Shown here: piece after piece, positions 1-15,644 of the stretch
How positions within the stretch are numbered: position 1 is the first letter of the stretch
How the letters are laid out: each line of letters begins with the position of its first letter
Assembly: GCF_014066305.1 (NCBI RefSeq)
Contig: NW_023501063.1
Location: 186,001 to 250,000 of the forward strand
Direction of reading: 5' to 3'
Source of the DNA: Letharia columbiana
Lineage: Eukaryota > Ascomycota > Lecanoromycetes > Lecanorales > Parmeliaceae
Length of the DNA stretch: 64,000 nucleotides
Translations under genes and position numbers: made by a program
Notes under the pieces: generated by a model
What the model was told of the DNA's origin: nothing
Seen by the model: the letters and a program-made list of their open reading frames with translations, nothing else
Databases searched by the model: none

Positions 1-765
1 ATCTTTTATCTTTTAATCTATACGAGTTATAATAATAATTATAATTATTATAAAAGTAGTTAAGATTATATTAGATAATAGCGCTTAATAAGCGTAATTC
101 GCTTAAGCTTAAATCTTTAAAATTGAAGAGAAAGCGCTTTATTAATATTTAATTTAAGCTAGATAATATAAAGTAATCTAAAAATTTAATATACGCGATA
201 GATATCTAAGCTTTTTTCCCTCTCTTCTTTCTCTCTAAGACTTTTTTTTTATATTAACTCTTCTTATTATTAGATTATCTTCTTTATATATTAAATTTCT
301 ATTTAAATAATCTAATATTATTATAATTATATTAAAAGTATAATATAGTTATTAAGTTATATATTTATTTTTTATTTTTTAATAACTTTAAGTTAATATG
401 TAAATAGATCGCGTAAAGAGCTTAATTTATATATACTTAATCTATTATTAATAACTCTTCGAAAAAGTTAATACTATTCTAGAGTATTAGATATAATATT
501 AAAATAAAGTTTTTATTAGATATTATTATCGCTTTAACCGCTATCGTTATCGCTTTAATAGATATCGCCTTTACTTTAATAGATATTATCTTTACTTTAA
601 TAGTATTAAAACGTCGATAAAAATTAGATAGTATATTCTTCTAGTTATTATTATACTTATTATATATAATTAACGCGAGCTATAGCTCGAGCTTTACGCG
701 AGATTTATTATTATTAAAAGTTAATTAATCTTATAATCTCGAAATTCTCTTTTTAATATCTAGTT
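1..765 (-). repeat. Internal direct repeat unit, partial (copy 1)
   Basis: This resembles ~1,215-3,310 at an offset of about 2,545 bp. Both contain the run 'AACGCGAGCTATAGCT' (near 673 and 3,215) and the same order of short motifs after it. It is the counterpart of 18,185-20,280 in copy 2. The left part lies outside the window. Confidence 0.6.
528..600. repeat. 21-bp minisatellite in outer internal repeat, copy 1
   Basis: About three degenerate units of the form 'TTTAATAGATATCG..' lie 21 bp apart. A matching array lies at 3,056-3,135. Confidence 0.6.
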
Positions 766-1214
766 TATTAGATTATACTTAATTAGAATATATTAAAGCG
801 CTATTATATTTAAAGATTCGCTTTTAAAGTATTATATAAGATAATAGAAGTCTTTCTAATTCGTTAATTTAAGAGTAAATTTTTTATTATTACACTTTAT
901 AGTTAGCTCTAATAATCTCTATTTAAATAAATATCTATCTTTATATAATATATAAAAAGCGAGTTATATTATAGAAAAAGAATTTAAATCTCGCAATTAT
1001 CTTAGCTAAGTCGTTTAAATTAAAGATAAAAATAAATTTATCTTTATATAATTTAATTAATTTATTAGTTAATTATTATAAATATAACTATAAAATATAG
1101 TTATATATTATTAATTATTTAAGTAATTAAAAGAAGTATAAAAGAAATAAAATTATATAATTAAGTACTTATAAACTTTTCTCTTCTAAATATTTATTTT
1201 AATTTAGAGTTTAA

Positions 1215-3310
1215 TCGCTATTTAATTAAAAAAAAGGTAAGATATAAAAAGTATATAAAAGTATATTTAATAATTCTAGAACGAATTAATAATATCTATA
1301 ATAATAATTAAAATTAAGAATTAGATATACTCGAATAAGAGATAGCTTTATATTACTCGTATAATAGTAAGAGTAATAATTAAGATTAAAGTTTAATTTA
1401 GATAGCGTAGCTTTTATAATAAACTTTTTATTATTATATATTAAATTAATTATATATTAATAAAGATTTATAATTTTATCTTTTAGATATAATTATATTT
1501 AATATCTTAAGATTTTTATAATAGCTTAATACTTATTAGCTAACGTGTTAATATTATTATATTTAAGCTATAATAAAGCTTATTATTAAATTTTATATCG
1601 CGCTTTTAAGTAGTTTAAAAGATAAAGTTTACTTAATTATTAGCGCGTATAATAAAATTATTTTTAATACTTATATTTTATTTAGCTTCGATATTATTTA
1701 TTTTCTTCTAATTTAAGCTTTTATCTTTATTTATATATATAATAGTTCACGCGATAAGCGAAACTTTAGACTTTCTCTAAATTACGCTCGCGTATTTTTT
1801 TTATATAATATTATTAAAATGTAAGTTTACTAGAATAATAATTAGAATTAAAAGCTACTTATTATTTATCTATTATATTTTATTTAATTTTCTTAAAAGT
1901 TTATTTCTATTTTAATTATAATATATTAATATATCTAGTTTTATATTTATTATAGATTATAGTATAATTAATAGCTAATATATCGACTTTCTTTACTTTT
2001 TTAATTAGTTTCTTCTTAAATATAAATATATTTATTCGCTATCGCGATTTCTTAATATTTTTATTTTTATTAAGTTTATTCTTTATTTTTTATTTTAGTT
2101 AAAGACTTAATCGTCATCTAATTAATCTATATTAAGATTTTTTAATATTATTATTATTATTAGTATTTAATATTTATTATAATAAATTATTAGACTTAGT
2201 ATTTTTTACTTTAATTACTATAAAAAAATAAATTAATAGATATATATAAAGAAATTAAAGAGTTTATATAAATATCTATAGATACTAAACTATACTTAAT
2301 TTTAATTAATATTTATTTTATTAAAAAGTATATTAATTCTAATAAGTATCGAAGTTAGAAATATAGAGAATATATACTATATACTATTTTAATTATAGTT
2401 TTTAAATTAAAAGAATAATTATTTATATAAAAAAAAGAAAATAAAAATAAAATACGCGAAAATTTTAATAAGTTATAATAGTTTTATTTTAATTAAGTTA
2501 GATAAAGATAATTATTTATTAATTCGCTTTTTTAGATATTTTATCTTTTAATTTATATAAGCTATAATAATAATTATAAATATTATAAAAATAGATAAGA
2601 TTATATTAAATAATAGCGCTTAATAAATATAATTCGCTTAAATTTAAATCTTTAAAATTAAAGAGAAAGTGTATTATCTATTAATATTTAAAATAAACTA
2701 AATAATTTAAAGTAATCTAAATATTTAATATATGCGATAGATATCTAAGCTTTTTCTTCTCTCTAAAACTTTCTTTTTTATATTAACTCTTCTTCTTATA
2801 AGATTATCTTCTTTATATTTTAGACTTTTATTTAAATAATCTAATATTATTATAATAATATCTAAAGTATAATATAGATATTAAGTTATATATTTATTTT
2901 TTATTTATTAATAACTTTAAATTAATACGTAGATAGACCGCGTAAAGAGCTTAATTTATATATATTTAATTTATTATTAATAGCTTCTCGAAAAAGTTAA
3001 TATTATTTTAGATTACGCGAGGTAATAATCTATTTAAAAGCGTTATAATAAAGCGTTTACTAGATATCGTCGCTGCTTTAATAGATATTATCGTCGCTTT
3101 AATAGATATCGTCGCCGCTTTAATAGATATCGCCTCTATTTTAATAATATTAAAGTATTAATAGAAATTAGATAATATATTCTTCTAGCTATTATTATTC
3201 TTATTATATATTATTAACGCGAGCTATAGCTTAAGCTTTACACGAGATTTATTATTATTAAATTTTAATTAATTTTATAATTTCGAAGCTTTTCTTTTAG
3301 CGCGTAGTTC
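1215..3310 (-). repeat. Internal direct repeat unit, full (copy 1)
   Basis: This is the second member of the internal pair of copy 1, equivalent to ~15,645-17,730 in copy 2 and ~50,390-52,470 in copy 3. It ends with 'TAGCGCGTAG' near 3,298. No coding potential survives. Confidence 0.55.
3056..3135. repeat. 21-bp minisatellite, copy 1
   Basis: About four units of 'GCTTTAATAGATATCGTCGC'-type sequence are repeated every 21 bp. Because 21 is a multiple of three, one strand would have encoded a heptapeptide repeat. Equivalent arrays occur in each copy (15,810-15,892; 50,555-50,636). Confidence 0.7.
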
Positions 3311-3818
3311 GTAAGATTTTATATTATATATATATTATATTATTCGACTATCGTCTTTAAAGTTTCGCTTTTAAAAGATAACTCTATATTCTTATAATAA
3401 ATAAGATACTAAATAGAATAATTAATAGAATTTAATTTTTTATTTACTAGCTAGTAATAAGTCTTATAATTTATATATCTAATTACATTTAAAATTATAA
3501 TTATAATTATTTTTATAATTAAAATTAATATAAGTTAAGACTTTCTATTAATATATAGTTTTTTTCGAAAGATTTATATAAGTATAATTAAAGGTTAATA
3601 TTCTTCTTTTAAGCGTTAAACGCTTAGCGAGAAGTATTAGAAGATTTATATCTAGATATTTAATAATTATATATTAGAATATACTTACTTTAAATTCTAG
3701 ATATAAATATTTTTATTTTTAGATAAGATAAAGAAGCTATAGATTTGAGATTAGATATTACTAAGAGTCGCTTACTATTTTCTATTATATTTTAGCTATT
3801 TACAATTATTAATATACT

Positions 3819-4280
3819 CGCTAATAAGAAAGACGTACTATTACTATACGAATTTAATCGCGATATTAATAGTAATTATAAGAATTAAAGTTATTAAATA
3901 TAGAAATACCCGCTAATAAGAAAGACGTGCTATTATTATACGAATTTAATCGCGATACTAATAATAACTATAAGAACTAAAGTTATCAAACGTAGGGATA
4001 TCTATTAATAAGAAAGACATACTATTGCTATACGAATTTAATCGCGATATTAATAATAATTATAGAAACTAAAGCTATTAAATATAGAGATACCCGCTAA
4101 TAAAAAAGGCGTACTATTGTTATACGAATTTGGTCGCGATATTAATAATAATTATAGAAATTAAAGTTATCGAATATAGGAATATTCGTTAATAAGAAAG
4201 ATATACTATTATTATGCGAATTTAGTTGCGATACTAGTAGTAATTATAAGAATTAAAGCTGTCGAGCGTAGGGATATAAT
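3819..4280. repeat. 92-bp tandem repeat, five units (copy 1)
   Basis: 'CGCTAATAAGAAAGACGT' and variants recur at about 3,819, 3,911, 4,003, 4,095 and 4,187, a spacing of 92 bp. Each unit also carries a variant of 'CGAATTTAATCGCGAT'. The same array has about three units in copy 2 and eight in copy 3. Units are direct and contiguous without spacers, so it is a minisatellite and not a CRISPR array. Confidence 0.85.
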
Positions 4281-7200
4281 CTTCGATTTAGTATAGATTT
4301 TAGGATAAGAAGTCTCTTTCACTAGAGTAATAATATTTTTACGAGTATATATCTATATTTAAATCGATTTAAGAAGTTCTATTTTATAAATATAAAATAT
4401 ATAAAGTAATTAGATTAAGTATAATAGCTAAATATTATTAATTAAGTATAATAAATAGAATAATAATTAGAATATCTTATTCTTAACTTAGAATAGTTTT
4501 TCTTTTATTTATTATTTATTTTCTTTTTATAAAAACTACGTCTAGATTTTAATAATACTATATTATTATTTATAAGCTTATATCTTATCGTAATTATCTA
4601 AGAAGCTATATATCTTTTAATTATAAAGTAATTCTTTTTATATAAAATATATATAATTAAGTCGCTAGATATTAGTTAGTAATTTTCTTTATTTATAATT
4701 ATTAAAGAGTAAATTATATTATTAAAATCGCTCGCTAATTTTATTTTTATAGTTTCTTAAAGTATTTATAGTATAGAGGTTTAAATTTAAAGCGAATTAA
4801 TCGATTTTAAAGCTATATAAGTTAAGATCTTCTTTATTACTCGAGTAAATACGATTTAAAAAATAATTAAATTCATTAATCTCTACTATTCGCGGATTTT
4901 TTTTAATATATAAGCTTTTAAGTCTAATTAGTAATAATATAATTAGCGTATATAATTAACTTACTATTTAATTTAGATATATATAATTAATATAATTACG
5001 TATTTTTCTTATTTATAACTATACTTTTTAAACTTCGCGTATAATCTCTTAATCTTCACCTTCGCGAAGTCTTATCTTTACTTCGCTTCGATGATTTAAA
5101 TAAGTCTAAATTAATAGTTAATAAATTATTAATAATTTTCTAAGTTTTCGCGATTATCGAGTTAATAACTTTAATAGATAATAATACTATATATTAATAA
5201 ATTATAATTAATATTATAATTAATTATCGTATTAAGAGATATAGCGCTATTAAATATATACTTACTTTATAAAAATAATGCTATTAATTTAATTTAATTA
5301 TAAAATATAGAGAAAATAATTTTATTTTCTTTAGATATAGATAGTATTATAATAAATAAATATATTATAATATAAATATTATAATAATAGAAAGAATTTT
5401 TAAGAAAGAAGAGGATAAATTAGAAAAGAATAATATTAAATATTTATTATCGAGCTAATTAATATTATATAATTAAAATCTTATTAAAATAAAATACTAT
5501 TTAAAGATAAATTAAGTTTAAACGTTAATTAGAAAGCTAACTAGAAAAAGAAATTAATTTTTTTTTATTAATATATATCGTAGAGTTATATATAAGCGCT
5601 TCTTTTTATATTCTAAATATACTTTAGATATTTATAGCTATATATATACGCCCCCTCTTATATTTTATATATTTTCGTATATTTTAATATTCTTTATATA
5701 CGCGATATATCTATTAAAGATAATCTTATTAATCTAATTAATTTCTATTTAATCTTATATTTATTAGTTATAAGAAGAGCTCTTTATTCTAATATTATAA
5801 CTTTATTAATTCGTTATTCTTAGATATCGAGCCGCGTATAGCTTATAATTAATCTACTTATTTTTTTCTCTTCTTCTATTATAAAAATAGAAGAAGATAT
5901 TATTTCTTTTTTGTCTTTATCTATAATAAACTAGTTATCGTTTTTATAAGATTAAAGATATTAATTTAAAGATAATATCGTTTAATTAAAAGCGAAGAAT
6001 ATAATACTCTAATATTTTAACGTCTAAGTAAAAGATATTATAATATTATTTAAATAAGAGAGAGTTATATTAATAAGAAAGATATTAATATTTAAGAATA
6101 ATCTTAGCGCGATAAAAGATTTAATTTTTATATATAAGAGATTTAGATAGTAATTAGTCTAACTAATTAAATTATTAAAATATTTAAATTAAATTTTAAT
6201 TCTATATTAACGCTTAATAAAATAAATTTAATAGTTCTAAAATATTAATATACGCTTTTATTAATATAATTAGCGATTAGAATATTAATTAAATAGATAT
6301 AATTTTTAATTTTAATAATTAAAATAATATAATAATAAATAAATACTAATATTAAAGCGAATAAAGTATATATTATATTAAGTAGAAAAGCGTTAATAGC
6401 TAAACTAATTAGAGTTTTAAATCGATAAAGTTAAATATTAATTCTATATTAACGTTATTATATACTCTTAAATATATAGTTATTAATTATAACGCTAATT
6501 AGAAAGAATTAATCTTTAATTTAAAATATCGAAAATAATATAGCGATATATTATTAAAGTAATATAAGTTATTAAAGCGATATAAGTTTTTATTATAGCG
6601 AGAAGATAGAATTTATATATTAAATATTAATCTCATTTTATTTCTAATATTTTATTTATTTATATATCTCTTTTAATTTCTCTTTAAACGTTTTAATTTT
6701 AAGATATTAATTAAATCTTTATTTAATATAGACTCGACTTTCTTAATCGACGATACTTAGTATAAAATATTAATAAGTATATTTCGATATAAAGATAATA
6801 ATAAATTTTACTTTCTTTTTAATATTAATAATAAAAAATAATAAATATAATAGTAAATAAAGATAGTATAAGTTATATAGAATTAGTTTAAACTTAATAG
6901 CGATTATTAGCCTATTTATTAAGACTTAGAAATTAGAAAATTCTAGAAGTAAATATAATTTAATAAATGTGCGCTCGTCGATTTTAAGAAGCTATATATT
7001 ATTTATTATTACTATAATAAGATTCTAATTTATCTATTTATAGATTACGAAATAAGCGATATAATAGTATATATTAAGTCTAAGAAATATATTAAGAAAT
7101 CTAATTTAAATAGTTTATAATAAACGAATTTAATTGATAATTATAAAAATTAGATATATTTCTAAGCTAGACAATATAGATTATTAATAAATAAAACGAT

Positions 7201-9035
7201 AAATAGAATATCTAATTTACTATTTACTCTAGAAAAGATAATATTAAAATTCTCTTATAATATTAGAAGATTAAAAGTTTATACGCGAAGACTTCTTAAA
7301 ATAATTTCATCGCTAAATCATAAATATTAATATTCTATTTATAATTACTAATAATTCTAAAATACTATAACTCTTATATTACCTCGATCTTAATATATAA
7401 TTAAAGTTAATATTTATTATAAAGAATCAATTAATAAAAAAAGTTATAGAGCTAAAGATAAGATTATTAAAGAATTTATTAGTCGATAATATTAAAGTCT
7501 CTTTAATTTTAAATTATTAATTATCTTATAATTGTTAATTATTTATAATAATTCTAGTCTTTTTTATTAATATTAATTAATAATAATACAAGATTTTTAT
7601 AGACTTTAAATATATCGAAGGTAAATATACTAATTAGAAACTTATAAGTATTATTAATTTAATTCTTATAGAATATAAGATTTAATTTTATATATTTAAA
7701 TTTATAACTAATAACGCTAGTAATAATAATATACTCTTCGACGATTTAATTACTTATCTTTTTATTTTTATAATAAATAACCTCGCTTAATATTAAAGAA
7801 TTTAAGTTCTTAAATTATTTATAATATATTTTCTATATAATATATATTATTTAATTAATTTTAAAAAAACTTTTAGATAATATTAGAGTTATTTTAATAA
7901 ATAAAAAATTTTAAAGAAGCTAGAGTAATAAAGAAGATAAGAATTAAATTTAAATAAGTATAATTAATCTATCGATAACTCTAATAAAAATATAATATTT
8001 CTTATTATTATTCTAATTATTATATTATTAATTATATTAAAATTTAAAAAATTATTATATATATTAATACTAGCGACTAGCATAAAAAGATTTTTTTATA
8101 TTATAAGTTAAATAACTTTAAGATAAAAACATTTTAATATTAGATAAATATTAATTTTCTAAAAAAAAGTAATATTATTAGAGACGCTCTTTTAAGCTCT
8201 TTTAGAATATTAAGACTCGCTAAAATTTAATTTATTAGATATTAATCTACGCTCTACTTCTTTATATTAATATTATATACTTCTTAAAAAATAGATTAAC
8301 TATTTATTTAAGATTAAATAATAAGAAATAATTATAGATAGAAATTATAGTCTAGACATTTAAATAATTTTTAATTAATTTCTAATAGATTTAATATTTA
8401 ATTTAGCTTATTAGATTTTTTTATAAATTTATAAAATTAATAAGTAGAGAAAAGGAGGCTATAATTTACTACGTTCTTTAATATTTATAATTATCTATTT
8501 AATTATATAGATAAAAAACTCGGAAAATTAAGAAGAAAGAGAGTTTCTTAAAAAAAGAACTTCTTAAAGCTCTTAAGACGACTCGCGAAAAATTAATTAT
8601 CTATTATAATCGAACTTAATTAGATTTAAATTATTTATATAAATAAACTACGCTTCTATATTTAAGTTATAATAATATAAAATTAAAAAAATTAAATTAA
8701 AAAATTAATATTAAAAAGAAATTATAGATAAAGATCTACTAAAAAGCGCTTAAAAGAATATTTTAAAATTATTAAAATATTAATATAAGTAATTAATTAT
8801 AAAGAGCTAAGCGAATAAATTAATTAAATAAAAATACGCTTGATTAAGTGATAAAATTTGAGATTAAAAATTTAGATAATAAGAATAAATATAATTAGCT
8901 TTAGTAATATAGAAGAAATAATAAGTTTTCTAATTATTATTCTAGTTATAATCTTACTTCTAATCTTTATAAAGCTTCTTTTAATAATTTAGCGAATCTT
9001 TTAATTCTAAAGTAATAAAAGAAATTAAAGTTTAA

Positions 9036-10104
9036 ATATATTATTTATAAAATATTTTATATTAAGTAATATTATATCGTATTCGAATATAATATAAATA
9101 GAGTCGAATATTATTTTATTTTTCTAATATAAATTCGAGATCTTAGCGAATATTTTATATTATATAATATATAATATATTATATATATTATATTATAAAA
9201 TAATATATATATAAAATATCTTTAATTAAAATTTCTATATTTATAGAATAATTTGATTAAGATATATAGAATATATTTATTCTTCTTTATTAAGAGAGAG
9301 GAAATATAAAGAGTAATTTAATATAGCTATTTATCTTTTTATTAATAGTAATAATTAAAATAATAATTAAAACTATAAGCGTCTTTATTCTTCTTCTTAA
9401 AATTATAATATAAAAGAATATTCTAAATTTTAAATCTTTAAATATTATAAGAATAAAATTCTATAATTATCTTTATTTATATATTTATCTTAACGCGTTA
9501 AATAAGCTTAATAAACTTTATATTTATTCTTCTCTTAAACTCTTTCATTACTCTTCTATTCTACTCTATTATAATTCTTTTAAATTTCTCTAAATCTATC
9601 TTTATCTAATTAAACTTATTAATTATTTATAAATAAATTCGCTTTTTAAATTATTTTAAATCTCTTTTTTAAGATTAAATCTATTATTATTAACTCTCTC
9701 TAATTATAAATTTATTAATTATTTCTTTATATATTATAGAGTATTAATAATATATCTTAATAAATTTATAAATATTAAACTTATTAAAATATTTTTTATA
9801 AGCTTATTATCTTTATTAATATAATTATTATAAATATTAATTAAGTTTTTATATAAAGTATTATTAGCTCTTTTAATCTAATTCGATATATTAAGATCTT
9901 CTTTAAAATTAAATTTAATTTATTTAAGCTTATTTTCTTAATATTTTATATAAAGAATTATTATTAAAATATAAAATATCGCTAATAAATAATACTTTTA
10001 AATATTATAATATCTTTTAATTATTAAAAAATATTACTTATATATAATAGCTCTTCGCGAGAGAATAAAGAATATTATAAGTTATTTAAGTAATTATAAT
10101 ATAT
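9036..10104. other. AT-rich spacer between the two inverted copies
   Basis: This ~1.07 kb separates copy 1 from copy 2. The two arms stop matching at about 9,035 and 10,105. It is equally AT-rich, has no open reading frame and shows no recognisable gene. Confidence 0.5.
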
Positions 10105-13100
10105 TTAAATTTTAATTTCTTTTATTATTTTAGAATTAAAAGATTTACTAAATTATTAAAAGAAGCTTTATAAAGATTAGAAGTAAGATTATAATTAGAA
10201 TAATAATTAGAAGACTTATTATTTCTTCTATATTATTAAAACTAATTATATTTATTCTTATTATCTAAATTTTTAATCTTAAATTTTATTATTTAATTAA
10301 ATATATTTTTATTTAATTAATTTATTCGCTTAGCTCTTTATAATTAATTACTTATATTAATATTTTAATAATTTTAAAATATTCTTTTAAGCGTTTTTTA
10401 ATAGATCTTTATTTATAATTTCTTTTTAATATTAATCTTTTAATTTAATTTTTTTAATTTTATATTATTATAATTTAAATATAAAAGTATAATTTATTTA
10501 TATAAATAGTTTAAATCTAATTAAATTTAATTATAATAAATAATTAATTTCTTATAAGTTATTTTAAAAGCTTTAAGAAGTTCTTTTTTTTAAGAAACTC
10601 TCTTTCTTTTTAATTTTTTCGAGCTTTTTATTTATATAATTAAATAAATAATTATAAATATTAAAAATATAATAAATTATAATCTTCTTTTCTCTATTTA
10701 TTAATTTTATAAATTTATAAAAAAATTTAATAAATTAAATTAAATATTAAATCTATTAGAAATTAATTAAAAATTATTTAGATATCTAAATTATAATTTT
10801 TATTTATAATTATTTTTTATTATTTAATCTTAAATAAATAGTTAATTTATTTTTTAAAAAGTATATAATATTAATATAAAGAAGTAGAGCGTAAATTAAT
10901 ATCTAATAAATTAAATTTTAACAAGTCTTAATATTCTAAAAAAGCTTAAAAAATGTTTTTAATAATATTACTTTTTTTAAAAGATTAATATTTATTTAAT
11001 ATTAAAATATTTTTATTTTAAAGTTATTTAATTTATAATATAAAAAAAATCTTTTACGCTAATCGCTAATATTAATATATATAATAATTTTTTAAATTTT
11101 AATATAATTAATAATATAATAATTAGAATAATAATAAGAAATATTATATTTTTATTAGAGTTATTAATAAATTAATTATATTTATTTAAACTTAATTCTT
11201 ATCTTCTTTATTATTTTAACTTTTTTAAAATTTTTTATTTATTAAAATAATTTTAATATTATTTAGAAGTTCTTTTAAAATTAATTAAATAATATATATT
11301 ATATAAAAAATATATTATAAATAATTTAAGAATTTAAATTCTTTAATATTAAGTAAATTATTTATTATAAAAATAAAAAGATAAATAATTAAATTATTAA
11401 AGAGTATATTATTATTATTAATATTATTAATTATAAATTTAAATATATAAAATTAAATCTTATATTTTATAAGAATTAAATTAATAATACTTATAAGTTT
11501 TTAATTAATATATTTATCTTCGATATATTTAAAATCTATAAAAATCTTATATTATTATTAATTAATATTAATAAAAAAGATTAGAATTATTATAAATAAT
11601 TAATAATTATAAAATAATTAATAATTTAAAATTAAAGAGACTTTAATATTATTAATTAATAAATTTTTTAATAATTTTATCTCTAGCTCTATAGCTTTTT
11701 TTATTAATTAATTCTTTATAATAAATATTAATTTTAATTATATATTAAAGTTAAGATAATATAAAAGTTATAATATTTTAAAATTATTAATAATTATAAA
11801 TAAAATATTAATATTTATAATTTAGCGATAAAATTATTTTAAAAAGTCTTCGCGTATAAACTTTTGATCTTCTAATATTATAAAAGAATTTTAATATTAT
11901 CTTTTCTAGAGTAAATAGTAAATTAGATATTCTATTTATTATTTTATTTATTAATAATTTATATTATCTAATTTAGAAATATATCTAATTTTTATAATTA
12001 TTAATTAAATTTATTTATTATAAATTACTTAAATTAGATTTCTTAATATATTTCTTAAATTTAATATATACTATTATATCACTTATTTTATAATCTATAA
12101 ATAAATAAATTAGAATCTTATTATAGTAATAATAAATAATATATAACTTCTTTAAAATCGATAAGCGTATATTTATTAAATTATATTTATTTCTAAAATT
12201 TTCTAATTTCTAAGTCTTAATAAATAGATTAATAATTACTATTAAGATTTAAACTAATTCTATATAATCTATATTATCTTTATTTATTATTATATTTATT
12301 ATTTTTTATTATTAATATTAAAAAGAAAGTAAGATTTATTATTATCTTTATATTAAAATATATTTATTAATATCTTATATTAAGTATTATTAATTAAGAA
12401 AGTTAAAGTTTATATTAAATAAAGATTTAATTAATATCTTAAAATTAAGATATTTAAAAAGAAATTAAAAGAGATATATAAATAAATAAAATATTAGAAA
12501 TAAAATAAAATTAATATTTAATATATAAATTCTATCTTCTCGCTATAATAGAAACTTATATCGCTTTAATAATATATCGCTATATTATTTTTAATATTTT
12601 AAATTAAAAATTAATTTTTTCTAATTAATATTATAATTAATAATTATATATTTAAAAATATATAATAATATTAATATAGAATTAATATTTAATTTTATTA
12701 ATTTAAAACTCTAATTAATTTAGCTATTAACGCTTTTCTATTTAATATAATATATATTTTATTTACTTTAATATTAATATTTATTTATTATTATATTATT
12801 TTAATTATTAAAATTAAAAATTATATTTATTTAATTAATATTCTAATTACTAATTATATTAATAAAAATATATATTAATATTTTAAAATTATTAAATTTA
12901 TTTTATTAGATATTAATATAAAATTAAAATTTAATTTAAACGCTTTAATAATTTAATTAACTAAATTAATTATTATCTAAATCTTTTATATATAAAAATT
13001 AAATCTTTTATTATATTAAGATTATTTTTAAATATTAAAATCTTTCTTATTAATATAACTCTCTTTTATTTAAATAATATTATAATATCTTTTACTTAAG

Positions 13101-14859
13101 AGTATTAAAATATTAAAATATTATATTCTTTCGCTTTTAATTAAATAATATTATCTTTAAATTAATATCTTTAATCTTATAAAAATAATAATTAATTTAT
13201 TATAGACAAAGATAAAAAAGAAATAATATCTTCTTTTATCTTTATAATAGAAGAAGAGAAGAAAGTAAATAAATTAATTATAAGCTATAAACGACTTAAT
13301 ATCTAAAAATAATAAATTAATAAAATTATAATATTAAAATAAAGAGCTTTTTTTATAATTAATAAATATAAAATTAAATAGAAATTAATTAAATTAATAA
13401 GATTATCTTTAATAAATATATCGCGTATATAAAGAATATCGAAATATATAAAAATATATAAAATATAAGAGAGAGCGTATATATATAGTTATAAATATTT
13501 AAAGTATATTTAAAATATAAAAAGAAGCGCTTATATATAGCTCTACGATATATATTAATAAAAAAAAATTAATCTCTTTTTTTAATTAGCTTTCTAATTA
13601 ATATTTAAACTTAATTTATTTTTAAATAATATTTTATTTTAATAAGATTTTAATTATATAATATTAATTAGCTCAATAATAAATATTTAATATTATTCTT
13701 TTCTAATTTACTCTCTTTTTTCTTAAAAATTCTTTTTATTATTATAATATTTATATTATAATATACTTATTTATTATAATATTATCTATATCTAAAAAAA
13801 ATAAAATTATTTTCTTTATATTTTATAATTAAATTAAATTAATAATATTATTTTTATAAAGTAAATATATATTTAATAGCGCTATATCTCTTAATATAAT
13901 AATTAATTATAATATTAATTATAATTTATTAATATATAATATTATTATTTATTAAAGTTATTAACTCGATAATTATAAAAATTTAAAAAATTCTTAATAA
14001 TTTATTAATTATTAATTTAAATTTATTTAAATTATTAAAGTAAAGTAAAGATAAGACTTCCAGGACGATAAAGATTAGAAGATTATACACGAAGTTTAAA
14101 AAGTATAATTATAAATAAGAAAAGTACATAATTATATTAATTATATATATTTAAATTAAATAATAAATTAATTATATATATTAATTATATTATTATTAAT
14201 TAGACTTTAAAGTTTATATATTAAAGAAAATTCGCGAATTATAGAAATTAATAAATTTAATTATTTTTTAAATTATATTTATTTAAATAATAAAGAAGAT
14301 CTTAATTTATATAGCTTTAAAATTAATTAATTCGCTTTAAATTTAAATCTCTATATTAAATATACTTTAAGAAATTATAAAGATAAAATTAGCGAGTAAT
14401 TTTAATAATATAACTTACTCTTTAATAATTATAAATAAAGAAAATTATTAATTAATATCTAGCGACTTAATTATATATATTTTATATAAAAAGAATTACT
14501 TTATAATTAAAAGATATATAGCTTTTTAGATAATTATAATAAGATATAAGTTTATAAATAATAATATAATATTATTAAAGTCTAGACGTAATTTTTATAA
14601 AAAGAAAATATATAATAAATAAAAGAAAAACTATTCTAAGTTAAGAATAAGATATTCTAATTATTATTCTATTTATTACGCTTAATTAATAATATTTAAC
14701 TATTATACTTAATCTAATAACTTTATATATTTTATATTTATAAAATAAAACTTCTTAAATCGATTTAAATATAGATATATATTTATAAAAATACTACTAC
14801 TTTAATAAAAGAGACTTCTTATTCTAGAATCTATATTAAATTAAAGATTATATCTCTAT

Positions 14860-15140
14860 ATTCGATAGCTTTAATTTTTATAGTTATTATTATTTAATTT
14901 ATGCGATTAAATTTATATAATAATAATATTTTTTTATTAATAGATATTTCTATATTTAATAACTTTAATTTCTATAATTATTATTAATATCGCGATTAAA
15001 TTTATATAATAATAATATATCTTTCTTATTAGCGAGTATCTCTATATTTAATAACTTTAATTTTAATAATTACTATTAATATCGCGATTAAATTTATATA
15101 GTAATAATATATCTTTCTTATTAATAAGTATATTAATAAT
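14860..15140. repeat. 92-bp tandem repeat, three units (copy 2)
   Basis: The marker 'GCGATTAAATTTATAT' occurs three times, at about 14,905, 14,990 and 15,085. This is the reverse complement of the array at 3,819-4,280. Confidence 0.75.
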
Positions 15141-15644
15141 TATAAATAGTTAAAATATAATAGAAAATAGTAGATAACTCTTAGTAATATTCAATTTTAA
15201 ATCTATAGCTTCTTTATCTTATTTAGAAGTAAAGATATTTATATCTAAAATTTAAAGTAAGTAAATTTTAATATATAGTTAATAAATATCTAGATATAAA
15301 TCTTCTAGTACTTCTCGCTAAGCGTTTAATATTTAAAAAAAGAATATTAATCTTTAATTACGCTTATATAAATCTTTTAAAAAAAATTATATATTAATAG
15401 AAAGTCTTAATTTATATTAATTATAATTATAAAGATAATTATAATTATAATTTTAAATATAATTAGATATATAAGTTATAAGACTTATTACTAGCTAATA
15501 AATAAAAAATTAAATTCTATTAATTATTCTATTTAATATCTTATTTATTATAAAAATATAAAGTTATCTTTTAAAAGCGAAACTTTAAAGATAATAATTA
15601 AATAATATAATATATATATAATATAAAATCTTATAAACTACGCG

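Larger units (their letters stand above)
1..9035 (-). repeat. AT-rich decayed repeat, copy 1 (reverse orientation, cut by window edge)
   Basis: This segment is the reverse complement of roughly 10,105-18,960. For example, the sequence around 60-240 matches 18,720-18,930 on the other strand, and 8,890-9,030 matches 10,105-10,250. Composition is extreme: remaining C occurs almost only before G or T, with CpA/TpG nearly absent, as expected after heavy RIP. No open reading frame survives. It contains a 92-bp minisatellite (3,819-4,280) and one full plus one partial unit of a ~2.1-2.5 kb internal direct repeat. The copy continues off the left edge. The original element type cannot be recognised. 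Confidence 0.8.

Noticed and set aside
3819..4280. Possible CRISPR-like array of regularly spaced repeats
   Set aside because: Units are contiguous 92-bp tandem repeats without unique spacers, in a eukaryotic RIP-affected element; it is a minisatellite.
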